Shown here in pieces: positions 1-10,450 of a stretch of 64,000 nucleotides of DNA. Every line of letters starts with the position of its first letter. Position 1 is the first letter of the stretch. Both the position numbers and the translations under genes were made by a program. The notes under the pieces are model-generated. The model ran no database searches, was not told the origin of the DNA, and saw only the letters and a program-made list of their open reading frames with translations. Source of the stretch: Litoditis marina (Eukaryota; Nematoda; Chromadorea; Rhabditida; Rhabditidae). The stretch is from assembly GCA_964036275.1 (NCBI GenBank), contig OZ038433.1, forward strand, positions 16,808,257 through 16,872,256, written 5' to 3'.

Positions 1-1708
1 AACCTCGAAATATTTTTGGATAAATGATATCAGTGACTTGTTGGGAACCTTTTGAAACCAAATTTGACTCCATATGTTACGATTGGACGATTTTGGTATT
101 TTCGCGATCGTCTGGCAACGATCGTTTTTGAGTTTCTCATCCACCGTACCCAGAATGAAAAACCCCTAAATATTTTCGGATAAATGATATCAGTGACTTG
201 TTAGGAACATGTTGAAACCAAATTTGGCTTCATATGTTACGATTGGACGATTTTGATATTTTCGCGATAGTCTGGCAACGATCGTTTTTGAGTTTCTCAT
301 CTACCGTACCCAGAATGAAAAACCTCTCAATATTTTTGGATAAATGATATCAGTGACTTGTTAGAAACATTTTGAAACCAAATTTGACTTCATATGTTAC
401 GATTGGACGATTTTGGTATTTTCGCGATCGTCTGGCAACGATCGTTTTCCAGTTTCTCATCCACCGTACCTAGAATGAAAAACCTCGACATATTTTTGGA
501 TAAATGATATCAGTGACTTGTTAGGAACATTTTGAAACCAAATTTGACTTCATATGTTACGATTGGACGATTTTGGTATTTTCGCGATCGTCTGGCAACG
601 ATCGTTTTCCAGTTTCCCATCTACCGTACCCAGAATGAAAAACCTCTCAATATTTTTGGATAAATGATATCAGTGACTTGTTAGAAACATTTTGAAACCA
701 AATTTGACTTCATATGTTACGATTGGACGATTTTGGTATTTTCGCGATCGTCTGGCAACGATCGTTTTCGAGTTTCTCATCTACCGTACCTAGATTGGAA
801 AACCTTGAAATATTTTTGGATAAATGATATCAGTGATTTGTTAGGAACATTTTGAAACCAAATTTGACTTCATATGTTACGATTGGACGATTTTGGTATT
901 TTCGCGATCGTCTGGCAACGATCGTTTTCCAGTCTCCCATCTACCGTACCCAGAATGAAAAACCTCTAAATATTTTTGGATAAATGATATCAGTGACTTG
1001 TTAGAAACATTTTGAAACCAAATTTGACTTCATATGTTACGATTGGACGATTTTGGTATTTTCGCGATCGTCTGGCAACGATCGTTTTCCAGTTTCTCAT
1101 CCACCGTACCCAGAATGAAAAACCTCGACATATTTTTGGATAAATGATATCAGTGACTTGTAAGGAACATTTTGAAACCAAATTTGACTTCATATATTAC
1201 GATTGGACGATTTTGGTATTTTCGCGATCGTCTGGCAACGATCGTTTTCCAGTTTCTCATCCACCGTACCCAGAATGAAAAACCTCGACATATTTTTGGA
1301 TAAATGATATCAGTGACTTGTTAGGAACATTTTGAAACCAAATTTGACTTCATATATTACGATTGGACGATTTTGGTATTTTCGCGATCGTCTGGCAACG
1401 ATCGTTTTCCAGTTTCTCATCCACCGTACCTAGAATGAAAAACCTCGACATATTTTTGGATAAATGATATCAGTGACTTGTTAGGAACATTTTGAAACCA
1501 AATTTGACTTCATATGTTACGATTGGACGATTTTGGTATTTTCGCGATCGTCTGGCAACGATCGTTTTCCAGTTTCTCATCCACCGTACCCAGAATGAAA
1601 AACCTCGAAATATTTTTGGATAAATGATATCAGTGACTTGTTGGGAACCTTTTGAAACCAAATTTGACTCCATATGTTACGATTGGACGATTTTGGTATT
1701 TTCGCGAT
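1..1708. repeat. Tandem satellite array, segment 1 (about 160-bp monomer)
   Basis: About 10.7 head-to-tail copies of a 160-bp monomer, starting at the window edge. Recognisable landmarks in each copy are gataaatgatatcagtgac, gaaaccaaatttgac, gattggacgattttggtatt and the 20-base palindrome cgatcgtctggcaacgatcg (7-bp arms around a 6-base loop). Copies differ at a handful of positions, for example gttaggaac, gttagaaac or gttgggaac. The segment is cut in the palindrome by the LINE insertion. It has no coding potential beyond ORFs that recur with the period. Confidence 0.97.
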
Positions 1709-1765
1709 TCCATTCCGTTTGTTTCTCGCGGCGGACGGCTGTAAAAGATACATCTCCTCAGAGCG

Positions 1766-2506
1766 ATGACTAATCCGAAAAGACCCCTATTGGGTTCTCC
1801 TACCTCGGGATCCATCTCGTCAAATATTCAAGAACAGATGCAGACTAACTATTCGGCTATTATGGAAGAGCTGAAATCAATTCGTTCGGACATTTCTACT
1901 ATTCAGAAGACTAATCAACAAGGCGGCGCTCCCAACTGGTATTATGAGAAGATGACTCCCAACATGAAAGGTGCTTCACAGAAGGATACTGATATTCCAT
2001 CTCTTGCTTTCGCCAGTTATATCATAAAAGAGGCTGGAAAGGCACCAGAGAAGAGCTACAACGCAGTTATCGAAAAACTCCCGGACGTCCCACAAAGAAA
2101 AAATGATCAGCACGAAACTCTTGAACAAGATGGATTCTTCATTCACTCGGTGTGTGACAAGGCTGGAATCAAGAGACCAGTCTCGTTTTGGAGGCAACCT
2201 TCGAAAAACGCAAATTCACCTCGTGTGGTGAAGGTACATTTCGACAGCCCAGCCGCTCGGAACGATTTCATATTCAAGTTCAGAGTGAACATGCCCCATC
2301 TACAACAAGGACAACGTGTACCAACTTGCCGAAGAGACATGACCCAACCCGAGCTAAATCTTCTCTACTCAATCCGGAAGCAGTGCTACTTGGCGAACCA
2401 GGAAGTTGGCCTGATGAAATATTATGTCCGTGATCTCGAAATCGCTGAACTGAAACAACCTCGTGCTCTTATTCCTGCTGCTTCTACATCACAAGGTTCT
2501 ACGTAG
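1766..2506 (+). CDS. LINE ORF1 protein (nucleic-acid-binding, RNP component)
   Basis: A frame of 246 residues begins at the first ATG after a short leader and ends at TAG 2504-2506. The N-terminal 50 or so residues are Ser/Thr/Gln-rich, with a short heptad-like stretch (MEELKSIRSDISTIQ) that could form a coiled coil. The C-terminal half, from about residue 135, has a fold-like block (PVSFWRQ, VVKVHFDSP, RNDFIFKFR, RRDMT). It resembles the RRM-like ORF1 proteins of CR1-type LINEs, which bind element RNA in the cytoplasmic RNP; this is inferred from position and general resemblance. No zinc knuckle was seen. The stop codon is followed in the same frame by ORF2, so ORF1 may also form the N-terminus of a read-through product. 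Confidence 0.8.
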   Translation: MTNPKRPLLGSPTSGSISSNIQEQMQTNYSAIMEELKSIRSDISTIQKTNQQGGAPNWYYEKMTPNMKGASQKDTDIPSLAFASYIIKEAGKAPEKSYNAVIEKLPDVPQRKNDQHETLEQDGFFIHSVCDKAGIKRPVSFWRQPSKNANSPRVVKVHFDSPAARNDFIFKFRVNMPHLQQGQRVPTCRRDMTQPELNLLYSIRKQCYLANQEVGLMKYYVRDLEIAELKQPRALIPAASTSQGST

Positions 2507-5377
2507 GTTTTAGCCGGGGAGCTTTCCCAAAACTCTTCTCATCTATCTTCTAACAACTCTTTCAATTGTTTACTTTCCAATGTGAGATCTATTGCGTCTC
2601 TTTCTCGGGCTAAACTTGTTTTTGAACACTGTTCTGCACTCAAAATCGATTTGATACTTCTGACAGAAACTTTCTTGAATGATTCGTGCACCTCACATAT
2701 ACTTGACAATGATAGGTACAATTACTTGCGTTTTGATCGAAAAATTGATGAAAACAAACGCACAGGCGGTGGTGTTTTACTTCTTTACAATCCACGGTTA
2801 AAAATAATTGAAGTATCTCTCAGAATGGAAATGCATTATGACAACCACCATTGCGACGTACTGTGTTTTGACATATTTGATAATTCTGAAAAATTCCGTT
2901 GCTTCCTAGTATACCGACCGCCTGACACTAATTTTCTGCAAACTAAACATCTATGTGAACATCTTGAGACATATTTCTTGCCAACCGAAAATAACATCAT
3001 TTTTGGTGATATAAATTGTCCAAAAATAAATTGGATCTCTAATTCTACTCCCAAGGACAGAGCTCAGAAAACATTTCATGAATTTTGTCTTCGTAACTCT
3101 CTCAATCAGCTAGTTTCCTTTCCAACACATGTATCTCCTGGTGGTACACAAAATATTTTAGATTTAGTGTTAACTCAAAGACATGACCTGATGCAGAATT
3201 TCCAGCCCTCTCCTCCTTTAATCAATAGTGATCATATTTCTGTGACATTTTCGCTACATCTAGGCTATAGCGCGATGACGAAAGAAAACAAAACTGTCAC
3301 CAAGCGTCTTGATTTCAAAAACACCGATTTCGAGATTGTTAATAGAAAACTAGCAAGCATAAATTGGGAAAGACAATTTTCATTCTTTTCGTCTCTGCAA
3401 AGCAAATACGATCACTTCTGTAGACTTACAAAAGAAATCATACGTGATCATACACCAGTCATGAAGCCCCATAAACAGCAAAATCTTCCTCATGAAATTA
3501 CGTCACTTCTGAAGAGAAAGAGATTGGCGTATCGCTATTGGCACTGCTCAGACTATCACAAGAATGTATATAGAGATACTTCTAGATTAATACGAGCCAA
3601 ACTAGTCACACATAGGCTTAAACTTGAAAACAACATTCTTGGCGGCAAAAAGTCAGCTTCTTTCTTCAGATACATTAATCGTAGAATGAAAAACCGTCAA
3701 ATTATACCACCTCTTATATCTAACAATTCGCTAGCCTTCTCTGAAAAGCAAAAAGCTGATTTGTTCGCTGCTCAGTTTTCTTCTGTTTATGAACCTGATA
3801 ATACTTTGTGTGCACGTGATAGTGTTCCTGCACAGAGTAAAGTAGACTGTCCAATGTCATTTGCGCCCTTTCTTGTCTATAAGTACCTCTTGAAACAGCC
3901 GTCAAAAACTACTGAGTCTGCGGATTTTCTCAATCAGCTGATTTTGAAAAAGTGTGCGGTATCACTGGCTCTTCCTCTTTCACTCATTTTTACTGAATCA
4001 TATAGTTCTTCCATATTGCCAACACAGTGGAAATTAGCATATGTAGTTCCAGTGTACAAAAAGGGCTCCAGAACTGATCCTAACAACTATAGACCTATCT
4101 CAATAACTTCGGCAGTATGTAGAGTTATGGAAAAAATGATTGCATTTAAAGTTCGAAAATGTTTCAAAAATAGATTCTCGAAAAACCAATACGGCTTTTT
4201 AGAGAATCGATCGTGCAGCCTATCTTTACTATCCTCTCTCACCAATTGGAAACGTAGCATAAAGGATAAAAAGTCGGTTGACGTTATATATTTTGATTTC
4301 CAAAAGGCTTTTGATAAAGTATCTCATGAGAAACTTGTATTCAAACTGCAAAACTTCGGTTTCGATACCAATTTGGTCAACTGGTTCAGAGAATTTTTGA
4401 CTGAGAGAGTGTCACAAGTAAAGACTAACAACTGCTTTTCACAAAATCAGTTCAAAGTCTCTTCTGGCGTACTACAAGGCACTGTAACTGGACCTCTCCT
4501 ATTTTTGATATACATAAACGATTTACTATATTCAATGCCCCAAGATGTTCACTGCTCATGTTTTGCCGATGATCTAAAAATCTACAGCTCCTGCATCAGT
4601 TCTTTGCAAAACGCGGTAGATATTGTTGAAGCATGGTCAGAAAAATGGCGACTACCACTTGCACCTAATAAGATAAACGTTTTATATCTCGGAAATAACA
4701 ACCTCAAGGCACATTATACCATTGGTGGTGTTGCAATTGCTGGAAAACCAGTCATTCGTGATCTAGGAGTCATGGTAGACGATAAACTAACATTTGAATC
4801 CCACGTGAACGGTCAAGTTAGCAAAGCATCAGCCATCTCTAATAAGATTCTCAGAAATTTCTCATTCAAGACGCCAGAGCAGTATATATCATTGTTCAAT
4901 ATATATGTTGCACCAATTCTACTGTATTGTTCTGAGATTTTTAACCCACCTATCAATAGTCATCTGTCAGTTGTGTTAGAGTCACCATTCAAACGTTTCA
5001 CAGCTAGAGCATTTCAAAAATGTGGTATTTCCTATTCCAGCTACAGCGATCGATTGCTACAAGTTGAACAAAAGCCCTTTTTTTATCGGAGATTAAAATA
5101 TGATTTACTGCAGACGTTTAAGCTTCAATCGGGTCTATCCCATTTATCAGAAAATCCACTCTCTTTCAGTAGTTTACCAAGGGATAGACTCCGATTGATC
5201 ATCCGGGATAGGAAAATTCTCAGTGATACTAATGGATATTTTTCTAGAGTAGTTCGTAAATGGAACACCATAAGTAAAGACATTGCTGCTTTTCAAAATG
5301 TAGATCAATTTAGGGCGTATTTAGATTGTATTGATGTTTCGGTTTTATATCCTAATATACCTTTTTCGTTACAGTAA
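2507..5377 (+). CDS. LINE ORF2: endonuclease-reverse transcriptase
   Basis: An open frame follows directly, in phase, after the ORF1 UAG and ends at TAA 5375-5377 (956 codons). In order it has an exonuclease-endonuclease-phosphatase domain (NVRSI at 2579-2593, LLTETFLND with the catalytic Glu, VYRPPD, FGDINCP, SDHISVTF), then a reverse transcriptase with YKKGSR, NYRPIS, YFDFQKAFDKV, GTVTGPLLFLIYINDL and CFADDLKIY, then a CR1-like C-terminal region. All expected Asp and Glu residues are visible. The first in-frame ATG is at 2825, inside the endonuclease and beyond the catalytic Glu, so an AUG-initiated ORF2 would be inactive. UAG read-through, re-initiation at a non-AUG codon, or a recent CAG-to-TAG change are the alternatives. 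It would nick target DNA and prime reverse transcription there. Confidence 0.92.
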   Translation, partial: VLAGELSQNSSHLSSNNSFNCLLSNVRSIASLSRAKLVFEHCSALKIDLILLTETFLNDSCTSHILDNDRYNYLRFDRKIDENKRTGGGVLLLYNPRLKIIEVSLRMEMHYDNHHCDVLCFDIFDNSEKFRCFLVYRPPDTNFLQTKHLCEHLETYFLPTENNIIFGDINCPKINWISNSTPKDRAQKTFHEFCLRNSLNQLVSFPTHVSPGGTQNILDLVLTQRHDLMQNFQPSPPLINSDHISVTFSLHLGYSAMTKENKTVTKRLDFKNTDFEIVNRKLASINWERQFSFFSSLQSKYDHFCRLTKEIIRDHTPVMKPHKQQNLPHEITSLLKRKRLAYRYWHCSDYHKNVYRDTSRLIRAKLVTHRLKLENNILGGKKSASFFRYINRRMKNRQIIPPLISNNSLAFSEKQKADLFAAQFSSVYEPDNTLCARDSVPAQSKVDCPMSFAPFLVYKYLLKQPSKTTESADFLNQLILKKCAVSLALPLSLIFTESYSSSILPTQWKLAYVVPVYKKGSRTDPNNYRPISITSAVCRVMEKMIAFKVRKCFKNRFSKNQYGFLENRSCSLSLLSSLTNWKRSIKDKKSVDVIYFDFQKAFDKVSHEKLVFKLQNFGFDTNLVNWFREFLTERVSQVKTNNCFSQNQFKVSSGVLQGTVTGPLLFLIYINDLLYSMPQDVHCSCFADDLKIYSSCISSLQNAVDIVEAWSEKWRLPLAPNKINVLYLGNNNLKAHYTIGGVAIAGKPVIRDLGVMVDDKLTFESHVNGQVSKASAISNKILRNFSFKTPEQYISLFNIYVAPILLYCSEIFNPPINSHLSVVLESPFKRFTARAFQKCGISYSSYSDRLLQVEQKPFFYRRLKYDLLQTFKLQSGLSHLSENPLSFSSLPRDRLRLIIRDRKILSDTNGYFSRVVRKWNTISKDIAAFQNVDQFRAYLDCIDVSVLYPNIPFSLQ

Positions 5378-5529
5378 AGTACGCGAGAATCACCTGAACT
5401 CCGCACCCGCTCCCCATATCAGAAGACGGGAGGGTTATAACCCCGTCCCTTTGGGGTTCTAAGGTTATTCCCGTGGATACTTATGAGATACCATGTGTGA
5501 TTTTTGTGGAATAAACCTATTATTATTAT
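5378..5529 (+). other. LINE 3' UTR with hairpin and (ATT)n tail
   Basis: After the ORF2 stop there is a GC-rich stretch with an inverted repeat AACCCC/GGGGTT (6-bp stem, 8-base loop, about 5437-5457). It is followed by AATAAA and a short ATT microsatellite that abuts the satellite. In CR1-like elements the RT recognises a structured 3' end. A related AACCCCTAAGGGGT-type hairpin occurs in the truncated copy near 58410, which supports a conserved role. The function is inferred. Confidence 0.65.
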
Positions 5530-6430
5530 CGTTTTTGAGTTTCTCATCCACCGTACCCAGAATGAAAAACCTCGACATATTTTTGGATAAATGATATCAG
5601 TGACTTGTGAGGAACATTTTGAAACCAAATTTGACTTCATATGTTACGATTGGACGATTTTGGTATTTTCGCGATCGTCTGGCAACGATCGTTTTCCAGT
5701 TTCTCATCCACCGTACCTAGAATGAAAAACCTCGACATATTTTTGGATAAATGATATCAGTGACTTGTTAGGAACATTTTGAAACCAAATTTGACTTCAT
5801 ATGTTACGATTGGACGATTTTGGTATTTTCGCGATCGTCTGGCAACGATCGTTTTCCAGTTTCTCATCCACCGTACCTAGAATGAAAAACCTCGACATAT
5901 TTTTGGATAAATGATATCAGTGACTTGTTGGGAACCTTTTGAAACCAAATTTGACTCCATATGTTACGATTGGACGATTTTGGTATTTTCGCGATCGTCT
6001 GGCAACGATCGTTTTTGAGTTTCTCATCCACCGTACCCAGAATGAAAAACCCCTAAATATTTTCGGATAAATGATATCAGTGACTTGTTAGGAACATGTT
6101 AAAACCAAATTTGGCTTCATATGTTACGATTGGACGATTTTGATATTTTCGCGATAGTCTGGCAACGATCGTTTTTGAGTTTCTCATCTACCGTACCCAG
6201 AATGAAAAACCTCTGAATGTTCCTGGATAAATGATATCAAGGACTTGTTAGGAACATTTTGAAACCAAATTTGACTCCATATGTTACGATTGGACGATTT
6301 TGGTATTTTCGCGATAGTCTGGCAACGATCGTTTTCCAGTTTCTCATCCACCGTACCCAGAATGAAAAACCTCGAAATATTTTTGGATAAATGATATCAG
6401 TGACTTGTTGGGAACCTTTTGAAACCAAAT

Positions 6431-9400
6431 TTGACTCCATATGTCAACGATTGGACGATTTTGGTATTTTCGCGATCGTCTGGCAACGGTCGTTTTCGAG
6501 TTTCTCATCTACCGTACCTAGATTGAAAAACCTCGACATATTTTTGGATAAATGATATCAGTGACTTGTTAGGAACATTTTGAAACCAAATTTGACTTCA
6601 TATGTTACGATTGGACGATTTTGGTATTTTCGCGATCGTCTGGCAACGATCGTTTTCCAGTTTCTCATCTACCGTACCCAGAATGAAAAATCTCTAAATT
6701 TTTATGGATAAATGATATCAGTGACTTGTTAGAAACATTTTGAAACCAAATTTGACTCCATATGTTACGATTGGACGATTTTGGTATTTTCGCGATCGTC
6801 TGGCAACGATCGTTTTTGAGTTTCTCATCCACCGTACCCAGAATGAAAAACCCCTAAATATTTTCGGATAAATTATATCAGTGACTTGTTAGGAACATGT
6901 TGAAACCAAATTTGACTCCATATGTCAACGATTGGACGATTTTGGTATTTTCGCGATCGTCTGGCAACGGTCGTTTTCGAGTTTCTCATCTACCGTACCT
7001 AGATTGAAAAACCTCGACATATTTTTGGATAAATGATATCAGTGACTTGTTAGGAACATTTTGAAACCAAATTTGACTTCATATGTTACGATTGGACGAT
7101 TTTGGTATTTTCGCGATCGTCTGGCAACGATCGTTTTCCAGTTTCTCATCTACCGTACCCAGAATGAAAAATCTCTAAATTTTTATGGATAAATGATATC
7201 AGTGACTTGTTAGAAACATTTTGAAACCAAATTTGACTCCATATGTTACGATTGGACGATTTTGGTATTTTCGCGATCGTCTGGCAACGATCGTTTTTGA
7301 GTTTCTCATCCACCGTACCCAGAATGAAAAACCCCTAAATATTTTCGGATAAATGATATCAGTGACTTGTTAGGAACATGTTGAAACCAAATTTGGCTTC
7401 ATATGTTACGATTGGACGATTTTGATATTTTCGCGATAGTCTGGCAACGATCGTTTTTGAGTTTCTCATCTACCGTACCCAGAATGAAAAACCTCTAAAT
7501 GTTCCTGGATAAATGATATCAAGGACTTGTTAGGAACATTTTGAAACCAAATTTGACTCCATATGTTACGATTGGACGATTTTGGTATTTTCGCGATCGT
7601 CTGGCAACGATCGTTTTCCAGTTTCTCATCCACCGTACCCAGAATGAAAAACCTCGAAATATTTTTGGATAAATGATATCAGTGACTTGTTGGGAACCTT
7701 TTGAAACCAAATTTGACTCCATATGTCAACGATTGGACGATTTTGGTATTTTCGCGATCGTCTGGCAACGGTCGTTTTCGAGTTTCTCATCTACCGTACC
7801 TAGATTGAAAAACCTCGACATATTTTTGGATAAATGATATCAGTGACTTGTTAGGAACATTTTGAAACCAAATTTGACTTCATATGTTACGATTGGACGA
7901 TTTTGGTATTTTCGCGATCGTCTGGCAACGATCGTTTTCCAGTTTCTCATCTACCGTACCCAGAATGAAAAATCTCTAAATTTTTATGGATAAATGATAT
8001 CAGTGACTTGTTAGAAACATTTTGAAACCAAATTTGACTCCATATGTTACGATTGGACGATTTTGGTATTTTCGCGATCGTCTGGCAACGATCGTTTTTG
8101 AGTTTCTCATCCACCGTACCCAGAATGAAAAACCCCTAAATATTTTCGGATAAATGATATCAGTGACTTGTTAGGAACATGTTGGAACCAAATTTGGCTT
8201 CATATGTTACGATTGGACGATTTTGATATTTTCGCGATAGTCTGGCAACGATCGTTTTTGAGTTTCTCATCTACCGTACCCAGAATGAAAAACCTCTAAA
8301 TGTTCCTGGATAAATGATATCAAGGACTTGTTAGGAACATGTTGAAACCAAATTTGGCTTCATATGTTACGATTGGACGATTTTGATATTTTCGCGATAG
8401 TCTGGCAACGATCGTTTTTGAGTTTCTCATCTACCGTACCCAGAATGAAAAACCTCTAAATGTTCCTGGATAAATGATATCAGTGACTTGTTAGAAACAT
8501 TTTGAAACCAAATTTGACTCCATATGTCAACGATTGGACGATTTTGGTATTTTCGCGATCGTCTGGCAACGGTCGTTTTCGAGTTTCTCATCTACCGTAC
8601 CTAGATTGAAAAACCTCGACATATTTTTGGATAAATGATATCAGTGACTTGTTAGGAACATTTTGAAACCAAATTTGACTTCATATGTTACGATTGGACG
8701 ATTTTGGTATTTTCGCGATCGTCTGGCAACGATCGTTTTCCAGTTTCTCATCTACCGTACCCAGAATGAAAAATCTCTAAATTTTTATGGATAAATGATA
8801 TCAGTGACTTGTTAGAAACATTTTGAAACCAAATTTGACTCCATATGTTACGATTGGACGATTTTGGTATTTTCGCGATCGTCTGGCAACGATCGTTTTT
8901 GAGTTTCTCATCCACCGTACCCAGAATGAAAAACCCCTAAATATTTTCGGATAAATGATATCAGTGACTTGTTAGGAACATGTTGAAACCAAATTTGGCT
9001 TCATATGTTACGATTGGACGATTTTGATATTTTCGCGATAGTCTGGCAACGATCGTTTTTGAGTTTCTCATCTACCGTACCCAGAATGAAAAACCTCTAA
9101 ATGTTCCTGGATAAATGATATCAAGGACTTGTTAGGAACATTTTGAAACCAAATTTGACTCCATATGTTACGATTGGACGATTTTGGTATTTTCGCGATC
9201 GTCGGGCAACGATCGTTTTCCAGTTTCTCATCCACCGTACCCAGAATGAAAAACCTCGAAATATTTTTGGATAAATGATATCAGTGACTTGTTGGGAACC
9301 TTTTGAAACCAAATTTGACTCCATATGTCAACGATTGGACGATTTTGGTATTTTCGCGATCGTCTGGCAACGGTCGTTTTCGAGTTTCTCATCTACCGTA

Positions 9401-10450
9401 CCTAGATTGAAAAACCTCGACATATTTTTGGATAAATGATATCAGTGACTTGTTAGGAACATTTTGAAACCAAATTTGACTTCATATGTTACGATTGGAC
9501 GATTTTGGTATTTTCGCGATCGTCTGGCAACGATCGTTTTCCAGTTTCTCATCTACCGTACCCAGAATGAAAAATCTCTAAATTTTTATGGATAAATGAT
9601 ATCAGTGACTTGTTAGAAACATTTTGAAACCAAATTTGACTCCATATGTTACGATTGGACGATTTTGGTATTTTCGCGATCGTCTGGCAACGATCGTTTT
9701 TGAGTTTCTCATCCACCGTACCCAGAATGAAAAACCCCTAAATATTTTCGGATAAATGATATCAGTGACTTGTTAGGAACATGTTGGAACCAAATTTGGC
9801 TTCATATGTTACGATTGGACGATTTTGATATTTTCGCGATAGTCTGGCAACGATCGTTTTTGAGTTTCTCATCTACCGTACCCAGAATGAAAAACCTCTA
9901 AATGTTCCTGGATAAATGATATCAAGGACTTGTTAGGAACATTTTGAAACCAAATTTGACTCCATATGTTACGATTGGACGATTTTGGTATTTTCGCGAT
10001 CGTCTGGCAACGATCGTTTTCCAGTTTCTCATCCACCGTACCCAGAATGAAAAACCTCGAAATATTTTTGGATAAATGATATCAGTGACTTGTTGGGAAC
10101 CTTTTGAAACCAAATTTGACTCCATATGTCAACGATTGGACGATTTTGGTATTTTCGCGATCGTCTGGCAACGGTCGTTTTCGAGTTTCTCATCTACCGT
10201 ACCTAGATTGAAAAACCTCGACATATTTTTGGATAAATGATATCAGTGACTTGTTAGGAACATTTTGAAACCAAATTTGACTTCATATGTTACGATTGGA
10301 CGATTTTGGTATTTTCGCGATCGTCTGGCAACGATCGTTTTCCAGTTTCTCATCTACCGTACCCAGAATGAAAAATCTCTAAATTTTTATGGATAAATGA
10401 TATCAGTGACTTGTTAGAAACATTTTGAAACCAAATTTGACTCCATATGT
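6431..10450. repeat. Higher-order repeat, five monomers (about 801 bp)
   Basis: The one-base insertion variant gtcaacgattgg appears near 6442, 6924, 7727, 8527, 9329 and 10128. From the second onwards the spacing is about 800-802 bp, and the four monomers between them repeat the same order of variants, including ctaaatgttcctgg, ctaaatttttatgg and cgcgatagtctgg. This shows amplification in five-monomer units. A second style, marked by cgatcgtggcaacgatcg with spacings of about 478 and 799 bp, occupies 10450-12650. Confidence 0.88.

Larger units (their letters stand above)
1709..5529 (+). mobile_element. Near-complete CR1/Jockey-type non-LTR retrotransposon (LINE)
   Basis: A 3.8-kb insert inside the satellite carries an ORF1 (1766-2506), an apurinic-like endonuclease plus reverse transcriptase frame (to 5377), a 3' UTR of about 150 bases and an AATAAA followed by a short (TTA/ATT)n tail instead of a poly(A) tract. 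The 5' UTR is about 57 bases. The FADD form of the catalytic motif and the microsatellite-like 3' end fit the CR1/Jockey group, which in nematodes includes the Sam lineage; that placement rests on motif memory, not a tree. Both long frames are open and the key catalytic residues are present, so the copy looks young. The flanks show a small target deletion of about 12-14 bp rather than a duplication. Confidence 0.93.
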
